Assembly: GCA_947000775.1 (NCBI GenBank)
Contig: CAMQGK010000008.1
Span: 13,339,501 to 13,403,500 of the forward strand
From: Pterois miles
Lineage: Eukaryota > Chordata > Actinopteri > Perciformes > Scorpaenidae
DNA: 64,000 nt
Direction: 5' to 3'
Shown piece by piece: positions 12,604-23,599 of this stretch. The number at the start of each line of letters is the position of its first letter. The stretch's first letter is position 1. The position numbers were made by a program, and so were the translations under genes. The notes beneath the pieces were generated by a model. That model did no database searches. It was not told where the DNA came from and saw only the letters and a list, made by a program, of their open reading frames with translations.

Positions 12604-13013
12604 TTAAAGGTGCTAAGTGTGGCATTGTAAGCATTGTTATTGCCTCTACACAGCTCTCAACATGGCTCACAGCTAACTGTGCTAACTGTGTTAACATCTA
12701 AAACACCAAGCAACAGTGCTGACAGAGCTAACAGTTTACCTCAGAGGGGGAGAGACTGGACGTAATCAGCTGTAAACGCCGTATGACAGCAGTGCAGAGC
12801 GGCGGCTGTGTGCTAGCCAGTGGGGCACGCTCACGTGCGCTAACGCATGCACGGTCGGCCCGGCTACGTCAACAAAGCACAGAGAAACAGCACATACAGA
12901 GGGAGAGCGACTTCATTCTCTGCTAAGGTAGACATCACTCCTCTATATCTTTACATAGACAATAGTCGTTTGCTGCTATATTAATGCTCTGGATATCATA
13001 TAGAGAACCTTTA
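12604..13013. mobile_element. TTAA-flanked MITE candidate
   Basis: The left boundary TTAAAGGT and the right boundary ACCTTTAA are perfect complements and include TTAA at both outer ends. The segment between them (about 410 bp, GC-richer than its surroundings, with CpG-bearing motifs such as CACGTGCGC) has no coding capacity. TTAA flanks suggest piggyBac-type mobilisation, but other fish MITEs have similar ends. Confidence 0.45.
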
Positions 13014-13255
13014 ATACAGCTGTCATGGATACCAACAGCTTGTGTAGACCATACAAACATGACTAGCATCTACAGGTATATGCTGAAAGACTCAAGTCTG
13101 CATCTGTAGATAACACATAGAAACAAGAAGTCCCTCACTTACAGTACACAGCGTGATAATGTCAACCTGGTTAGAGAGTGACATGCATCTTTCAGTCATC
13201 AGACCACGTAAAATCTGCTCGTTTAAGACCCAGCCTCCTCATTTTGAAAGCAGCC

Positions 13256-14355
13256 ATGAAGAAGTTCACCATGATAACTACTTTAACTCTCTGCAGCTTT
13301 AGTGAGTACAACTGCATGTGATATTTTGGTAAATTTAACCCACCAGATTTAAAATTATTTAATATTTAAAACTGCTGTTTATTTCAGGCTGGATCTGTGT
13401 CTCAGGTTCGGAGTCTCCGACTGTGGAGCTTCAGCCTGGTGAAGAAGTCACATTGACGTGCTCCAACTTTTCAAGTGCTCCCACTCAGATAATCTGGTTC
13501 AGAGTGGTCAAGGGATCCCAGCCCCGCTCTGTCTCCTTTATGCTCGAGCCTTTTAAATCAAAAGTGTCTGCTGGATTTCAGAATGGAAAATTTGAAATGA
13601 TCTCCAACATCTCTACTGTTTTTCTCAAAATCAAGCATGTGAATTCATCAGACTCCGGACTGTATTTCTGTGGATATTACTTCGAAAGAAAGCCGGTTAT
13701 TTTTCATGCAACATATTTAGAGGTTCAAGGTAAGATTGTTGTGTTCTGTCTATTGATTGTTGTGGTTATTCTCACTGCCTTGCATTTTGTCCATTTAAAT
13801 ATTAATCAGATTTCAAACATCTAGTTAAATGTGAGTCTAATTTAATATATCTTGTAGCAGCGTTTGGTGGATTAACAAAGCTGTTGAGTGTGATCCTGGG
13901 TGCTCTGACTGTTTTCCTTATGATGATCATCATTGGTTTGGCTGTTAAAATCAAAAAGCTTCAGAAAGGTAATTAACATTTATATATTTTCACATCCTTT
14001 TTCCCCACAACTTCCTATTTAATAAAACACATTGACAGGTGTATTTTTGATCAGTATGACTCATTTGACATATTGTTTCTGTCATTTAGATGAGGCTGAA
14101 GAACAGAACCCACAACAGACAAAGGTGAAGTTTAAGATGTTTGTATTTCAGCAGGCGCTACAGTCACAAGTCATCTGTCAGTTAATGATATTGTCTTTTC
14201 CCCCACACACTCTGTTACTCAACTTGTCACAGAGTCCGGGCTCAGATGAATTGACCTACGCAGCTGTGACTTGTCATCCAAAAAAAGACAGAAACCACCG
14301 GCCTGCACCAGAGAGAGAAGTGGAACCTAATGCTATTTATTCAGCCACCAGATAG
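13256..14355 (+). CDS. V-set/ITIM immune-type receptor, copy C (complete, 5 exons)
   Basis: Coding exons are 13256-13301, 13388-13729, 13858-13968, 14090-14124 and 14233-14355, with GT/AG junctions and consistent phases (657 nt, 218 aa). The signal peptide is nearly identical to copy B's (TLTLCSFSW). The V-set domain has Cys40 and Cys110 (DSGLYFCG), the core Trp52, and sequons NFS, NIS and NSS. Unlike copies of this family that keep an extra Cys pair, the equivalent positions here are Arg62 and Ser76. The transmembrane helix in exon 3 (LGALTVFLMMIIIGLAV) ends in a Lys-rich stop-transfer. The tail has LTYAAV, a canonical ITIM, and ends with AIYSATR-stop. There is no separate hinge exon. A poly(A) signal AATAAA lies at 14597. 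This is probably an inhibitory immune receptor; the ligand is unknown, and its place among named fish Ig families is not settled from sequence alone. Confidence 0.8.
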
Positions 14356-14694
14356 ACTCAGGAGACATCTGTTAAAGTTCAAACCAACATCATAGTATCA
14401 CATTTACTAAGACGTTAAAATGGTTCTTCCAAAATGTACAATGTTCATGCTGATTTTTGATACTTGTAAGTAAAGACGCTGACGTGACGACTCTTCTTAC
14501 AGTGAGAGGTACAGTAGATGGAGGTGTGCAACAATGCAGTGTCAAGTTTAACTGTCATTTCAACCACCAAAATGCAGCTGAATGACATATTTCATAAATA
14601 AAAAGCAGCTACACTTCATTTGTTTGACAGGAAGAGACAGCACAGTAAACAGTTTACTCCTTTGTATGTTGATTACAAGGCAAGTTTACACTTA

Positions 14695-15325
14695 ATCATA
14701 CACAGAGATCATTTAATCAGATTATTATCCATAGTTAATTGCGATAAATTGTAAATTAAGTGCCTGTTAAAACTGTAACTTAAAGGGAGATTTGTCAAGT
14801 ATCGATCCAACACAGGAGTTGGCAAATATGCTGCTTTTCACAAAAGTATGTATGTATTTATTATTGGAAATCAATTAACACAAAACAATCACAAATATTG
14901 TCCAGGAACCCTCACAGGTACTGTATGTAGTATAAAAAAATATGCTCAAATCATAACTCAAGCCCAGCAGGCAACAACGGCTGTCAGTGTGCTGACTTGA
15001 CTATGACTTACCCCCCAAACTATATATGATTATCATCAAGTGGGCATGTCTGTAAAGGGGAGACTCGAGGGGACCCAGAGAACCCATTTACATTCACATA
15101 TCTTGAGGTCAGAGGTTAACGGAAACTCAAGAGACCCCAAAATTCAGTCCAAGTTTGGGGTGTTATTTAGCCTCCTTCGTGACAAGGTAGTAGTAGTTTT
15201 TACGTACCAATCTATTCCTTAGTTTCATATCTCAGTGTCTTCACTCCAGCTTTAAAACTGAGCCTGCTACAACCTAAAAATCGCTTTGTGCCAATGCGTT
15301 CAAGAAATTAGTGCCACTAAACAAA
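14695..15325 (+). mobile_element. Degenerate copy of the AGGGCTGTCA-ended dispersed element
   Basis: This aligns by eye with 47349-47960: both contain AAAGGGAGATTTGTCAAGTA, ATTATTGGAAATCAATTAAC, CCTCACAGGTACT and GTGGGCATGTCTGTAAAGGG in the same order. The terminal repeats are eroded here. Confidence 0.7.
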
Positions 15326-15365
15326 AAGATACCATAAAAACTGATTCATTAACAGCAGTAACCCT

Positions 15366-15406
15366 CATCTGTTGCTTTTTTTTTTTTTTTGGGGGGGGGG
15401 GGGGGC
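15366..15406. repeat. Poly-T/poly-G junction
   Basis: A run of T is followed directly by a run of G with a single interruption. The G run could form a G-quadruplex, but such tracts are also prone to assembly error. Confidence 0.8.
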
Positions 15407-15424
15407 TGGGGAGTTTTCCTTTAT

Positions 15425-15544
15425 CCAATGAGAGGGTGGCATTGTAAAGGACAAAGGGTGTCATGTCCTGTACAGATTGTAAAACTGAGGCAAAACTGTA
15501 ATTTGTGATTTAGGGCTATACAAACAAAATTGACTTGACTTAAT
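15425..15544 (+). mobile_element. Retroposon 3' tail (TTGACTTGACTT-ended family)
   Basis: The stretch ending ATTTGTGATTTAGGGCTATACAAACAAAATTGACTTGACTT is a typical fish retroposon 3' end. Reverse-orientation copies of the same tail begin at 21889, 23040 and 23355 (GTCAAGTCAATTTTATTTAT). Confidence 0.65.
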
Positions 15545-15820
15545 TTGCATGCTTTGCTAATGTGTATAGGCTATTACGTTATAGCACACTTGGCCAATGT
15601 ATTCAGTAGTAACCTGCACATTTTGCTCATGTATATGGTAACTTGCACTTTGCCGATATATACAGCAGTAAGTTGCACATTTTGCTAATGTATATGGTGA
15701 CTTGCACACTGCTTATACAGTAACTTGCTCATACAGTAACTTGCTCACGGAGAATGTATGTAGTAGTAACTGGCACTTTGCTAATGTATATAGCAGTAAC
15801 TTGCACACTTTGCTCATTCT
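15545..15820. repeat. Degenerate tandem repeat, unit about 30-40 bp
   Basis: At least six imperfect copies of a unit of the form TTGCACATTTTGCTAATGTATATGGTAAC follow each other, some shortened (for example CTTATACAGTAACTTGCTCA). A related single-unit stretch occurs near 19970-20040. Confidence 0.8.
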
Positions 15821-16869
15821 AAGCCAATGAAAACATGATTATGCTTATATGCCATTTCTGCTAAAACATCCCCAAAATGTTACACACTGTAGCTTTAAAT
15901 GGCAGTACATTAAACAACATGGACACCATGTCACAGTTTGAATTTTTTTTTTTATTCATGCATCAGCTCCCAAAACAGCGATACAATGCGAAGTACTGTA
16001 AACATCTCATCAATCAAAATGGCTTGTGTAAAATCAGTTAATATAGCAATTTCAATGTATTATTGTCTTTATGTTTTACAAGGGCTTAAAATGTGTCTGT
16101 AAGACCAAGAGTAGAATATAATTATGCTTTCTTAACCAAGCCAAGCTATCTTGACTGCTTCTCTTCATTTGCAACTTGAAAAGCAACCAGTCTTCAAACC
16201 CTGTTGGATTTGAACACCGTAGTCTTTATTCAACTTGCTGGCAGTGCCTAAAAAATGATCAACTATACAGTATACTGTAGGTATTTCCCAGTAAACACTG
16301 GTGATAAAAAGCAGATTCACAGCTGAGTAGAGTTATTCATACTTGTAATGAGAAAAACACTTAACCAGAAAAACTAGTAGATGATCAAAGTTAATTTCCA
16401 CTGTTACAAACCTCTAGTCAGCCATTTACCTAGAAAACGTGTACATGTGCTGTAATCCTTAAAGCCCTCGACTTACCTGTTGACTCTGAAGGTCTCCAGC
16501 AGCCTGTGATGTCATCTCCCACCAGATTCAAGGTAAACTAGTCTCAGCTATGAAATCTCACCTGTGGGGTACAGCTGGAGTGTGTTAGGCCTTCTTCACT
16601 TAAGCTCTAATGGGAAGAAGTTTCAACTTTGGCACTAAAGGGGACAAGCTAAAGTTACGTTGAAGAATGATTAAGCTGGAGCATTCCAGACAAGAGTCTT
16701 TAATCAGCGTGACGACTTTAACTAGTTTGTTATACGTGATTTCATCATTAAACGGAAAATCATTAAATATAGGAGCTGATTATTTGTTTCGAGAGATCCC
16801 AGCAGAGCATTCGAATCAATTCAAGCGCTTACACTGATGTTTTAGAGCACATCTGTGAACAACATTACT

Positions 16870-17462
16870 GCACAAATCTGTTTATTAAAAACAACTTCGA
16901 CAATGGAAAAGTACATGTGAACGCTCAGCGCCAACTGTCCTAGTGACAGTTACTTTCTACATTTATCAAAATCCTACGTCTTAGCAGTTTAAATTTTCAC
17001 AGCAACGCCACATGGCGGTTTGGTTTTCGATGGGAAAGCGTAACATAATGGAACCAACGTGCAGGTTAGATTTAATACCAAACAGGATTCAGATTATTTA
17101 AATCTACAGTCACAAGTATCGCCTAGACTGCGGCTGAAATAATTCAGCTTTCTAAGGTCACAAACAACACCAGAACACTAATTTTTCAAACGTAAAAGTA
17201 CAAAATAAAAAAAACGCCTAATTTAGACGTCAAGCATAAAAAAATACTACAGCACAATGACAAACTAAAACAACCAGAGGGGGGAAAAAAACGAGTAAAA
17301 ACTGTCCCAAAATAATAATAACCAAAACAGACGTGGACGTCGGCAATTCAGTTCCTCCTGTTAGCGTCGCAGGGGAACGCAACGCGCTCAGCCACAGACA
17401 GGAAGAGGATAGTGTCACGTGCATCAGGAGGCGGCGAGCGGGCGACGCAGTCGACGACGATC
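16870..17462 (-). other. 3'UTR exon of rbm4-like gene A
   Basis: The acceptor on the - strand reads CTCTTTTTTCAG|GATCGTCGTCG with the exon starting at 17462. It is paired with a strong donor (AAG|GTGAGA, exon end 17859) 21 nt after the stop codon. The first 110 nt of the exon are CpG-rich and resemble the matching exon of gene B (34522 downward): GATCGTCGTCG, CTGATGYACGTGRC and GCGTTGCGTTC recur in the same order. The poly(A) signal AATAAA (complement at 16881-16886) lies in the context TGTTTATTAAAAA, which is also shared with gene B. Confidence 0.75.
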
Positions 17463-17879
17463 CTGAAAAAAGAGCAAATGACACAAAATGAACTGCCTGC
17501 AACTGTTGATGGAAAGCACGTTGTTCCATCTGAATGATCTACACGTGGAGTTCTGTGGTTCGAGTCACGTTCTTCAGTCACAGATCCCAGACTGGACACT
17601 TGTCGTTGTCCGATTATTCCACACATTTATTTATTTTAAAAATATTTTTAAAATATTAGTTGAAATCCATGTTAGTGCACAGATGTGCATTACCAACGAA
17701 TTTACAACTTGTTGAATGGCACTTTGTACGCATACTTTTTCAAATCTTGTTTTCCTCACAAGATCTGGAGCGTGCAGGACAAGTCACAAGCTGCCTCTGC
17801 CTTTACAGGGACGAATAGAAAAGATATGAACACCAGTTTATCTCAGACCTATTCTCACCTTCACTTGCCCGGGCCTTGC

Positions 17880-19006
17880 TTAATAAGCATAGCGTGCAGG
17901 CGGTGGCGGAGGCAGACGTTCTGTGTAGGGGTCCCTGGCACGTGGAACTCCGTATGCCGGGACCCGGGAAACCGGGGAGAGTCGGGAGCGCTCGTAGGAG
18001 TAGCCATTACTGGCAGGGGGCATTGGTGCGCTAGGTGCCCTCCTCAGGGGACTGCGATCTCGGGCGTAGTACGAGGACGGAGGAGGTGGGAGGGGACGAC
18101 GCTCATATGGGTCAAGCGACGAGGGCATAAGGCGGTCTCGGACAACGGCTGAGGGGGGAGGGGGAGGAGGAGGGGCGCCAGCACGTTGGTCTTCATAGGC
18201 GGCGATGCCGTACGGACGGGCTCTGTACTTCTCATAGTAATCTACCACGCCGTATCTGTCCCTATCGCCCTCATAGGGACGTTCAGGGTAAACGGCTCGT
18301 CTAGGGGGAGGGGGTGGCAGAGGTGGAGCAGGGTAACCTGGGGGAATATGGCTGAGGCGGCCCCTCAGGTAGCCAGGTGGGGGAGGCTCATGCCTCTCTC
18401 CTGGGTAGCGAGGAGGCCAATAACCACCCCTGTCTGGAGGAGGAGGGGGGTAGTCATCCCGTTCGTCATGTCTGGGGCGGCTCTTGGAAATCTGGACATG
18501 GATGCGTTTCCCTAAATAAAACAAATACAAATAACAGAAAAAATAATTAGGCTTAATTCAAATTTAAAGTTTGTCTTACATATTTGCCCTTTCTTACCTT
18601 GAAATTCAGTATTGTCCAGTCCCTTGATGGCATCCATGGCCTCGTCAGAGTTGGACATGTGAACAAAAGCAAAATTCTTCACAACAGCACACTCTGTGAC
18701 TGAGCCGTACTCCTCAAAGAGAGCACGCAGCTCGTCATCAGCTCCCTTTTCTACATTGGCTACATGCAGTTTGACTGAACCCTGGTTCTTCCCGTGGCTG
18801 GCCTCCACATTGATCGGGGTGCCGTGCAGCTTGTAGAGGTGCAGATTCTTAATGGCTTTGGTGGCAGCCTTGCGGTCATCCATGTGGACGAAGGCGTAGT
18901 TCTTGATGATGGCACATTCGGTGACTGTGCCGTATTGGGTAAAGAGCGCCTTGATTTCATCCTGGTCTGCCTCTCGGGGCAGGTTACCCACAAAAATCTT
19001 CACCAT
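17880..19006 (-). CDS. rbm4-like: RBM4-like RNA-binding protein, gene A
   Basis: Two coding exons, 18598-19006 and 17880-18511 (donor CAAG|GTAAGA, acceptor TTTATTTAG), encode 346 aa; human RBM4 has 364. Two N-terminal RRMs (about residues 2-70 and 78-150) carry RNP motifs KIFVGNL/YAFVHM and KLHVANV/FAFVHM. The C-terminal half is rich in Pro, Arg and Tyr and keeps RBM4 landmarks: SLDPYERRPLP, YYARDRSPLRRA and a terminal ARYAY like ARYSAF. The CCHC zinc knuckle that follows RRM2 in human RBM4 is absent: there is no Cys after RRM2. RBM4 proteins regulate alternative splicing and translation in nucleus and cytoplasm. A non-coding 5' exon probably ends at 19547 (donor AAAG|GTAACC), with the acceptor giving an exon start at 19016, so transcription begins near 19.6 kb. 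It resembles fish rbm4 paralogues, but which numbered member is uncertain. Confidence 0.88.
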
Positions 19007-19547
19007 TGTTTAAGATCTGTTTCAGAGCAACCAGGAGGGAAATTAACATACATTAGGTACAGTGAAAGAAAACTAAACATTTCACTAAAATTTACGGCGT
19101 TGTTTCGTTTACATTCAATGTTAACCATACAACGGAATCCCTTTTCTCCGATACTACAGTCCCGGCTTTGAATTAAACGTGCCCATTCATGACAAAATGG
19201 CGGACGTTCGTTAAATTAATGCAGCGAGTCAGTCATAATTTAAAAACTTTTACACCAGTTAGCAAATTTAATGAAGCATTTTTACGTTTCTGTGACTTTT
19301 ACTGCTATACAGCCAACGTGTTGCAGTCTAAACACAACTTCTGGTCTTCGTTTAGCAAATTTGCTATTGCTAGCATTTAGCTTGCCGATAACGTCACGCT
19401 ATTACACAAAGCACCGCTGCCCATATTAGCACAGACGTAACACGGAAACCTGGCATAAAAATACTCGAAGATAACTACAGAATAAAGAGATCTGAAATGC
19501 TGTGAGTAGTAAATATCAAGTCACTGGAGTGTAAATGTAAGGTTACC

Positions 19548-19660
19548 TTTTTACCGAGCGGGCTTTAGGAAGAATTCAACCCGATTCAAACCCTTTTCGA
19601 GAGCTTTCCTTATACATAAACCACTTCCGTTTGGCTTTTGTCCGGTTTGTGTTTTCTTCT
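19548..19660 (-). promoter_or_regulatory. Probable 5' exon/promoter region of rbm4-like gene A
   Basis: The - strand donor AAAAAG|GTAACC (exon end 19547) fits a short non-coding first exon. Upstream sequence to about 19660 is moderately CpG-containing. No TATA box is obvious. The transcription start is inferred. Confidence 0.45.
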
Positions 19661-21888
19661 TCTTCGCCTGTGTTGTTGTTATTTCCGGTTCCGGCAGCCA
19701 CGCCGCCACCTACTGCCCGGAGTGTTTAGTGTCCATCCGGATTTTATAGATGTCAACAAACGCTCAGCTCCGAGCAAAAACAAATATCACTGTACTCTCA
19801 GTCCCCATCACTATGGAGGACCACGAGTCACGTAACTAGTAATAGAACATTTTAATTGATTAATAAATATTTGCACAATAATACAATTTTGTTTGCATTT
19901 GCAAATTTATTACCTTATTTTTTCATTTACAACTTCAATTATTTTTATTTAAAGACCAAACATTACAACTTGCACACTATGCTAATAAATATATTATCTT
20001 TTCATTATCACACACTGGCTGATGTATATAGTAGGTTATTCTATTTTTATAATTTTTGATTTTTTTATTCTAGTTGTAGTAGTCAAGTATTGCATTCCAA
20101 TATATTTTTTTATATATTTATATTATTTATAACTACAGAGCATCTCTTTGTTTCATGCCCCCAGTTATTCTAGAAACAATTCACGGTAAAGCAAATCCAC
20201 AGCAATGCCTACTATTGATCATAATAGTATTATTTTGGTGTTTTATTTGAATGTTTTACTAATTTCAGCCAAATCATAAGGAAAAAAATATTTTATAGAC
20301 CTCACCCATCTTCATGTGCTATTATAATGAAACTCAACACTAAATTAAATATAAATAATAATATTCTAAATAAATAAGAAAAATAAGTAAACTCATAAAT
20401 AATTTAATTAAAATTTCTATATAAAAATGCTGTGGAAAAATGAAAATAAATACATATAAAAACATGAGTAGATATACATTTTTTGTAAATCCTTTTTAAT
20501 TTGAACTATTTATTGATGGATAAATATTTAATTTGTAAATTATTTTCATGATTCTTTTTATTGCCCATTAAAATGTCAAATAATGAAATAAATAAACTCA
20601 CTTAATAATGCCTATTATTATTGTAAAATTAGTTACTAATCAATTAATTGCTCTATTTCTATTTACATGACTCTTTATATCCTTTAAATCTATCCTATTT
20701 ATATCCTGCTCAGTATTGTAGAGGTAATATTTAGCCAAATTCTTCATTCATAAGGCAATATTTTTACATAACTAATGATCACTTAATTCATTTTTAAAAA
20801 AATGTTTTATTCATGTCATGTTTTTTAAATATTTATTTAATTGTCTGTGTAAATGTTTTATGTCTATTGTGATATCTGTTCAGATGATAATGATTTTTCC
20901 TTCGTTTTTAAAAATGCATTTGAAAAAAGAAAACATTCAGCAACCATATCCACTTTGTTAGATGTCTACATAAACATTTTTTTCTTGTCTAAATTTCCTC
21001 AGTCATTAAATGAGACAGTTTATATCGTCTACACCACTAAGTCACTGCTAATAGACTCATTGTGTTTTAGAAGTAATAAGCTAGTTTAGATAAATATGGA
21101 AGCCGGTTTCTGCCCAGTAAAACAGTCTTGTCTTAAAAGTGATTTTTTAAAAGTATAATAATATAAGTAGAATATCAGTTAATTGTATAAAACACAGCAT
21201 ATCAAGAAAGCACAAATATTAGTAAAATATCTGGAAAATGTCCCAAATAATATAAGTAAAATAGCAGTAAATTAAATACAGGAAAATCATTAAAAATATC
21301 GAGAAAATATCCAAATATTAGTATAAAATACTAAAATTATATCCCATCTCAGGAAAAGAATAAAAAGACGAATACTCAAAAATAGTATTTACTTCATGTA
21401 CATAAGTGTTTTGTTTTGTACTAATTTTGTATGACAGCAGATATACTTCTCCCTACTTTGTATGCATTTGAAAGTTAAACATAGTACGTTTTTCCTGGCT
21501 TTTCCGAAATTTCTCCAGGTTTGATACACGTTTTCACTAATTATTAACCAGCACAGTCACTTTCACTGCTTGATTCATGCGGGTACCTGAAGGAATGCAA
21601 GTCAATAACAGCAGTGACTTCTCGTAATCAACCGTCCCCGGTTAATGTGCAACATATTGACTTTATAGCAGAGATTTATGTTCCTGACTTAATAATAAAT
21701 GTGAAACCATCGAAACCAGAGGCGTATAAAGACACAATTAAACCACCAACCACGCAGTGACTTCCTCTCTTTTTCCAGTTACATCATCAGGGGATTTTCA
21801 GAGCCGTAATGCTGCGTTCAGGTGCTCATCTTAAAATTGTATTTTAGAGCACGACAAATCCGCTTCAATCGAAAAATAAAAAACAAAC
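19661..21888. other. AT-rich intergenic stretch
   Basis: About 2.2 kb of strongly AT-rich DNA (TTTAT/ATAAATA-type composition). One stretch (about 19970-20040) resembles the tandem unit of 15545-15820. No exon with convincing splice sites or family similarity was found. Confidence 0.6.
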
Positions 21889-22002
21889 ATGGTCAAGTCA
21901 TTTTATTTATATACCCCAATATCACAAATCAGTTGAGTGAGTAGAGTGAATTCATTTTTTCATGATGTCATTATATAAGGCTAACGGCACATGTAGCACA
22001 AT
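21889..22002 (-). repeat. First part of a tandemly duplicated block (copy 1, split by a LINE)
   Basis: This begins with a reverse-orientation retroposon tail (GTCAAGTCATTTTATTTAT) and includes GATGTCATTATATAAGGCTAA and GGCACATGTAGCA. The same order occurs at 23040-23150. The block resumes after the LINE at about 22796 and matches 23165-23270 (TCAGAGAATGAT, CAGTTTCC, TTGTCTAACTGA). Confidence 0.75.
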
Positions 22003-22795
22003 ACAAACAAGGCAAACTCATCCCCCTCCAACACCGGTGAACATCCAGGGATCAGACATTGAGATGGTGACATCTTATAAATACCTGGGTGTTCACCTGA
22101 ACAATAAACTGGACTGGACAACAAATTCCTCTGAACTCCATAAAAAAGGCCAGAGCAGACTGTATCTGCTCAGGAGACTGAGGTCTTTTGGAGTGCAGGG
22201 GACACTCCTGAAAACATTTTATGACACCGTCGTGGCATCAGCCATATTTTATGGAGTGGTTTGCTGGGGCAGCAGCATCACAGCTGCAGACAGGAAGAGG
22301 CTGGATAAGATTATTAAAAGGGCCAGCTCTGTCCTGGGATGCTCTCTGGACTCAGTGCAGGTGGTGGGAGAGAGGAGGACGATGGCTAAGCTGTCATCCA
22401 TGATGGAGAAGGACTCCCACCCCATGAGAGACACCATCAGAGCTCTGGAGAGCTCCTTCAGTGACAGGCTGCTACACCCTAAGTGTACGAAGGAGCGTTA
22501 CAGAAGGTCCTTCCTGCCTGCAGCTGTTAGACTCCACAACCAGCACTGCTCCCAGTAAACCACAATCACAGTCACATTCACAACAAACTTATTTAGTGAT
22601 ATAAAGGACATACTTCTGGCTTTACTTACTTTTTCTATTATGTATATACTAATCTATTTATTTTATTGTATTAATACTGTTTTTAAATCTATGCTTCTTG
22701 TCTTTATTGCACTATCCACTTTGCTGCTGTAATGTGTGAATTTCCCCACTGTGGGACCAATAAAGGAATATCTTATCTTATCTTATCTTACTCCT
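22003..22795 (+). mobile_element. 5'-truncated L2/CR1-clade LINE, 3' end of ORF2
   Basis: An open frame ending at 22556-22558 encodes the C-terminal end of a non-LTR retrotransposon reverse transcriptase. Family landmarks are visible: SYKYLGVHLNNKLDW, KGQSRLYLLRRLRSFGV, LLKTFYDTVVASAIFYGVVCWGS and YRRSFLPAAVRLHN. The catalytic core (YxDD) lies further 5' and is missing, as in typical truncated insertions. The 3' end is TTTCCCCACTGTGGGACCAA, then TAAAGGAA and (TATCT)n at 22775-22790. The frame is intact over about 180 codons, so the insertion is fairly young. It has no host function. Confidence 0.88.
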
Positions 22796-23035
22796 ATTAC
22801 TAATAGTAATAAATTGGAGTAGCCATGCAACAATAATTATTTGAATTATTGAATAATATATTGATTATTTTTCCCAATAAGCAATTAGTTTGTTAAACAT
22901 CAGAGAATGATGAAATATGCATTACATTACAGTTTCCAAGAACGCAAGGTGGCCTCTTCTTGTTCCTCTCATTGTCTAACTGATAGAAAATTGTATGTTA
23001 GCAGTTCATTTGATTAAAAACTCCAAAAATAAAAA
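22796..23035. repeat. Second part of tandemly duplicated block, copy 1
   Basis: This continues the block interrupted by the LINE. The segment about 22885-22995 matches 23165-23270 in order, with moderate divergence. Confidence 0.7.
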
Positions 23036-23037
23036 AA

Positions 23038-23300
23038 ATAGTCAAGTCAATTTTATTTATGTTGGCCAGTATCACAAAAGAGTGAGTAGAGTGAATTTAT
23101 TTTGTATGATGTCATTATATAAGGCTAATGGCACATGTAGCATGATATAATATTAAATAATAATATTATATCTGTTAAAGGTCAGAGAATGATTAAATCG
23201 TACAGTTTCCCAGAACTCAACATGGCCTCTTTTTATTACTATTATTGTCTAACTGACAGAAATACTTTGCATTTAAAATCATACAAAACAAAGCAAACAG
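23038..23300. repeat. Tandemly duplicated block, copy 2 (uninterrupted)
   Basis: This repeats the content of 21889-22002 plus 22885-23000 without the LINE. A third, shorter start of the same tail occurs at 23355-23405. Confidence 0.75.
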
Positions 23301-23599
23301 CAAAACCTTATATTTGAGAAGCACAAAAAAGTGAAGTGTTGGCATTCAGCTTCACGTCCAGTCAAGTCAATTAATTTTTAAGTCGCCCAAAATCACAAAT
23401 CACAGGAAATACTCACCGACAAAAAGCCTTTTAATAATCAAAATTGTTGTCAAGCAGGTAAACCGATTAACTGTTTTAGTACTAAAGCGGCGCCAATGAC
23501 CTGGCATGAAATAAATTATTTCAAATAATTTCCAAAATATTTTAATTTAGTAGGTGTGCTCCCCTGAATTTGCATTAAAAAAAAATCCATTGCTACTAC

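Larger units (their letters stand above)
10548..13255. other. Spacer between receptor copies B and C
   Basis: This starts with copy B's 3'UTR (AATAAA near 10924; the segment 10847-10915 is shared with copy A). It continues with a strongly T-rich low-complexity tract (about 11390-11890, built of TTTATTTA units) and ends with a TTAA-flanked element (12604-13013). Around 12240-12400 is a more GC-rich patch with a donor-like sequence on the - strand that I could not assign to a gene. No gene is called here. Confidence 0.5.
14356..16869. other. Intergenic region between receptor copy C and rbm4-like gene A
   Basis: This contains copy C's 3'UTR, a degenerate copy of the 47.3/52.9-kb dispersed element (about 14695-15325), a T15G12-type homopolymer junction (15366-15406), a LINE/SINE tail (15425-15544) and a degenerate tandem repeat (15545-15820). 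From 15821 to 16869 nothing recognisable is seen beyond a further AATAAA-type signal for the - strand near 15951. Confidence 0.5.

Noticed and set aside
7268..14355. Calling the receptors NITRs outright
   Set aside because: They have ITIM-like tails and tandem organisation, but no J-like FGxG motif and no I-type domain, so only a generic V-set receptor call is supported.
18186..18515. Open frames antisense to the rbm4-like coding exons (also around 34790-35473)
   Set aside because: They are shadows of GC-rich Pro/Arg codons on the other strand; the reverse frames show RRMs and the RBM4 tail.
21962..22558. 198-codon frame considered as a host gene
   Set aside because: It is the C-terminal end of a LINE reverse transcriptase followed by the LINE 3' tail.
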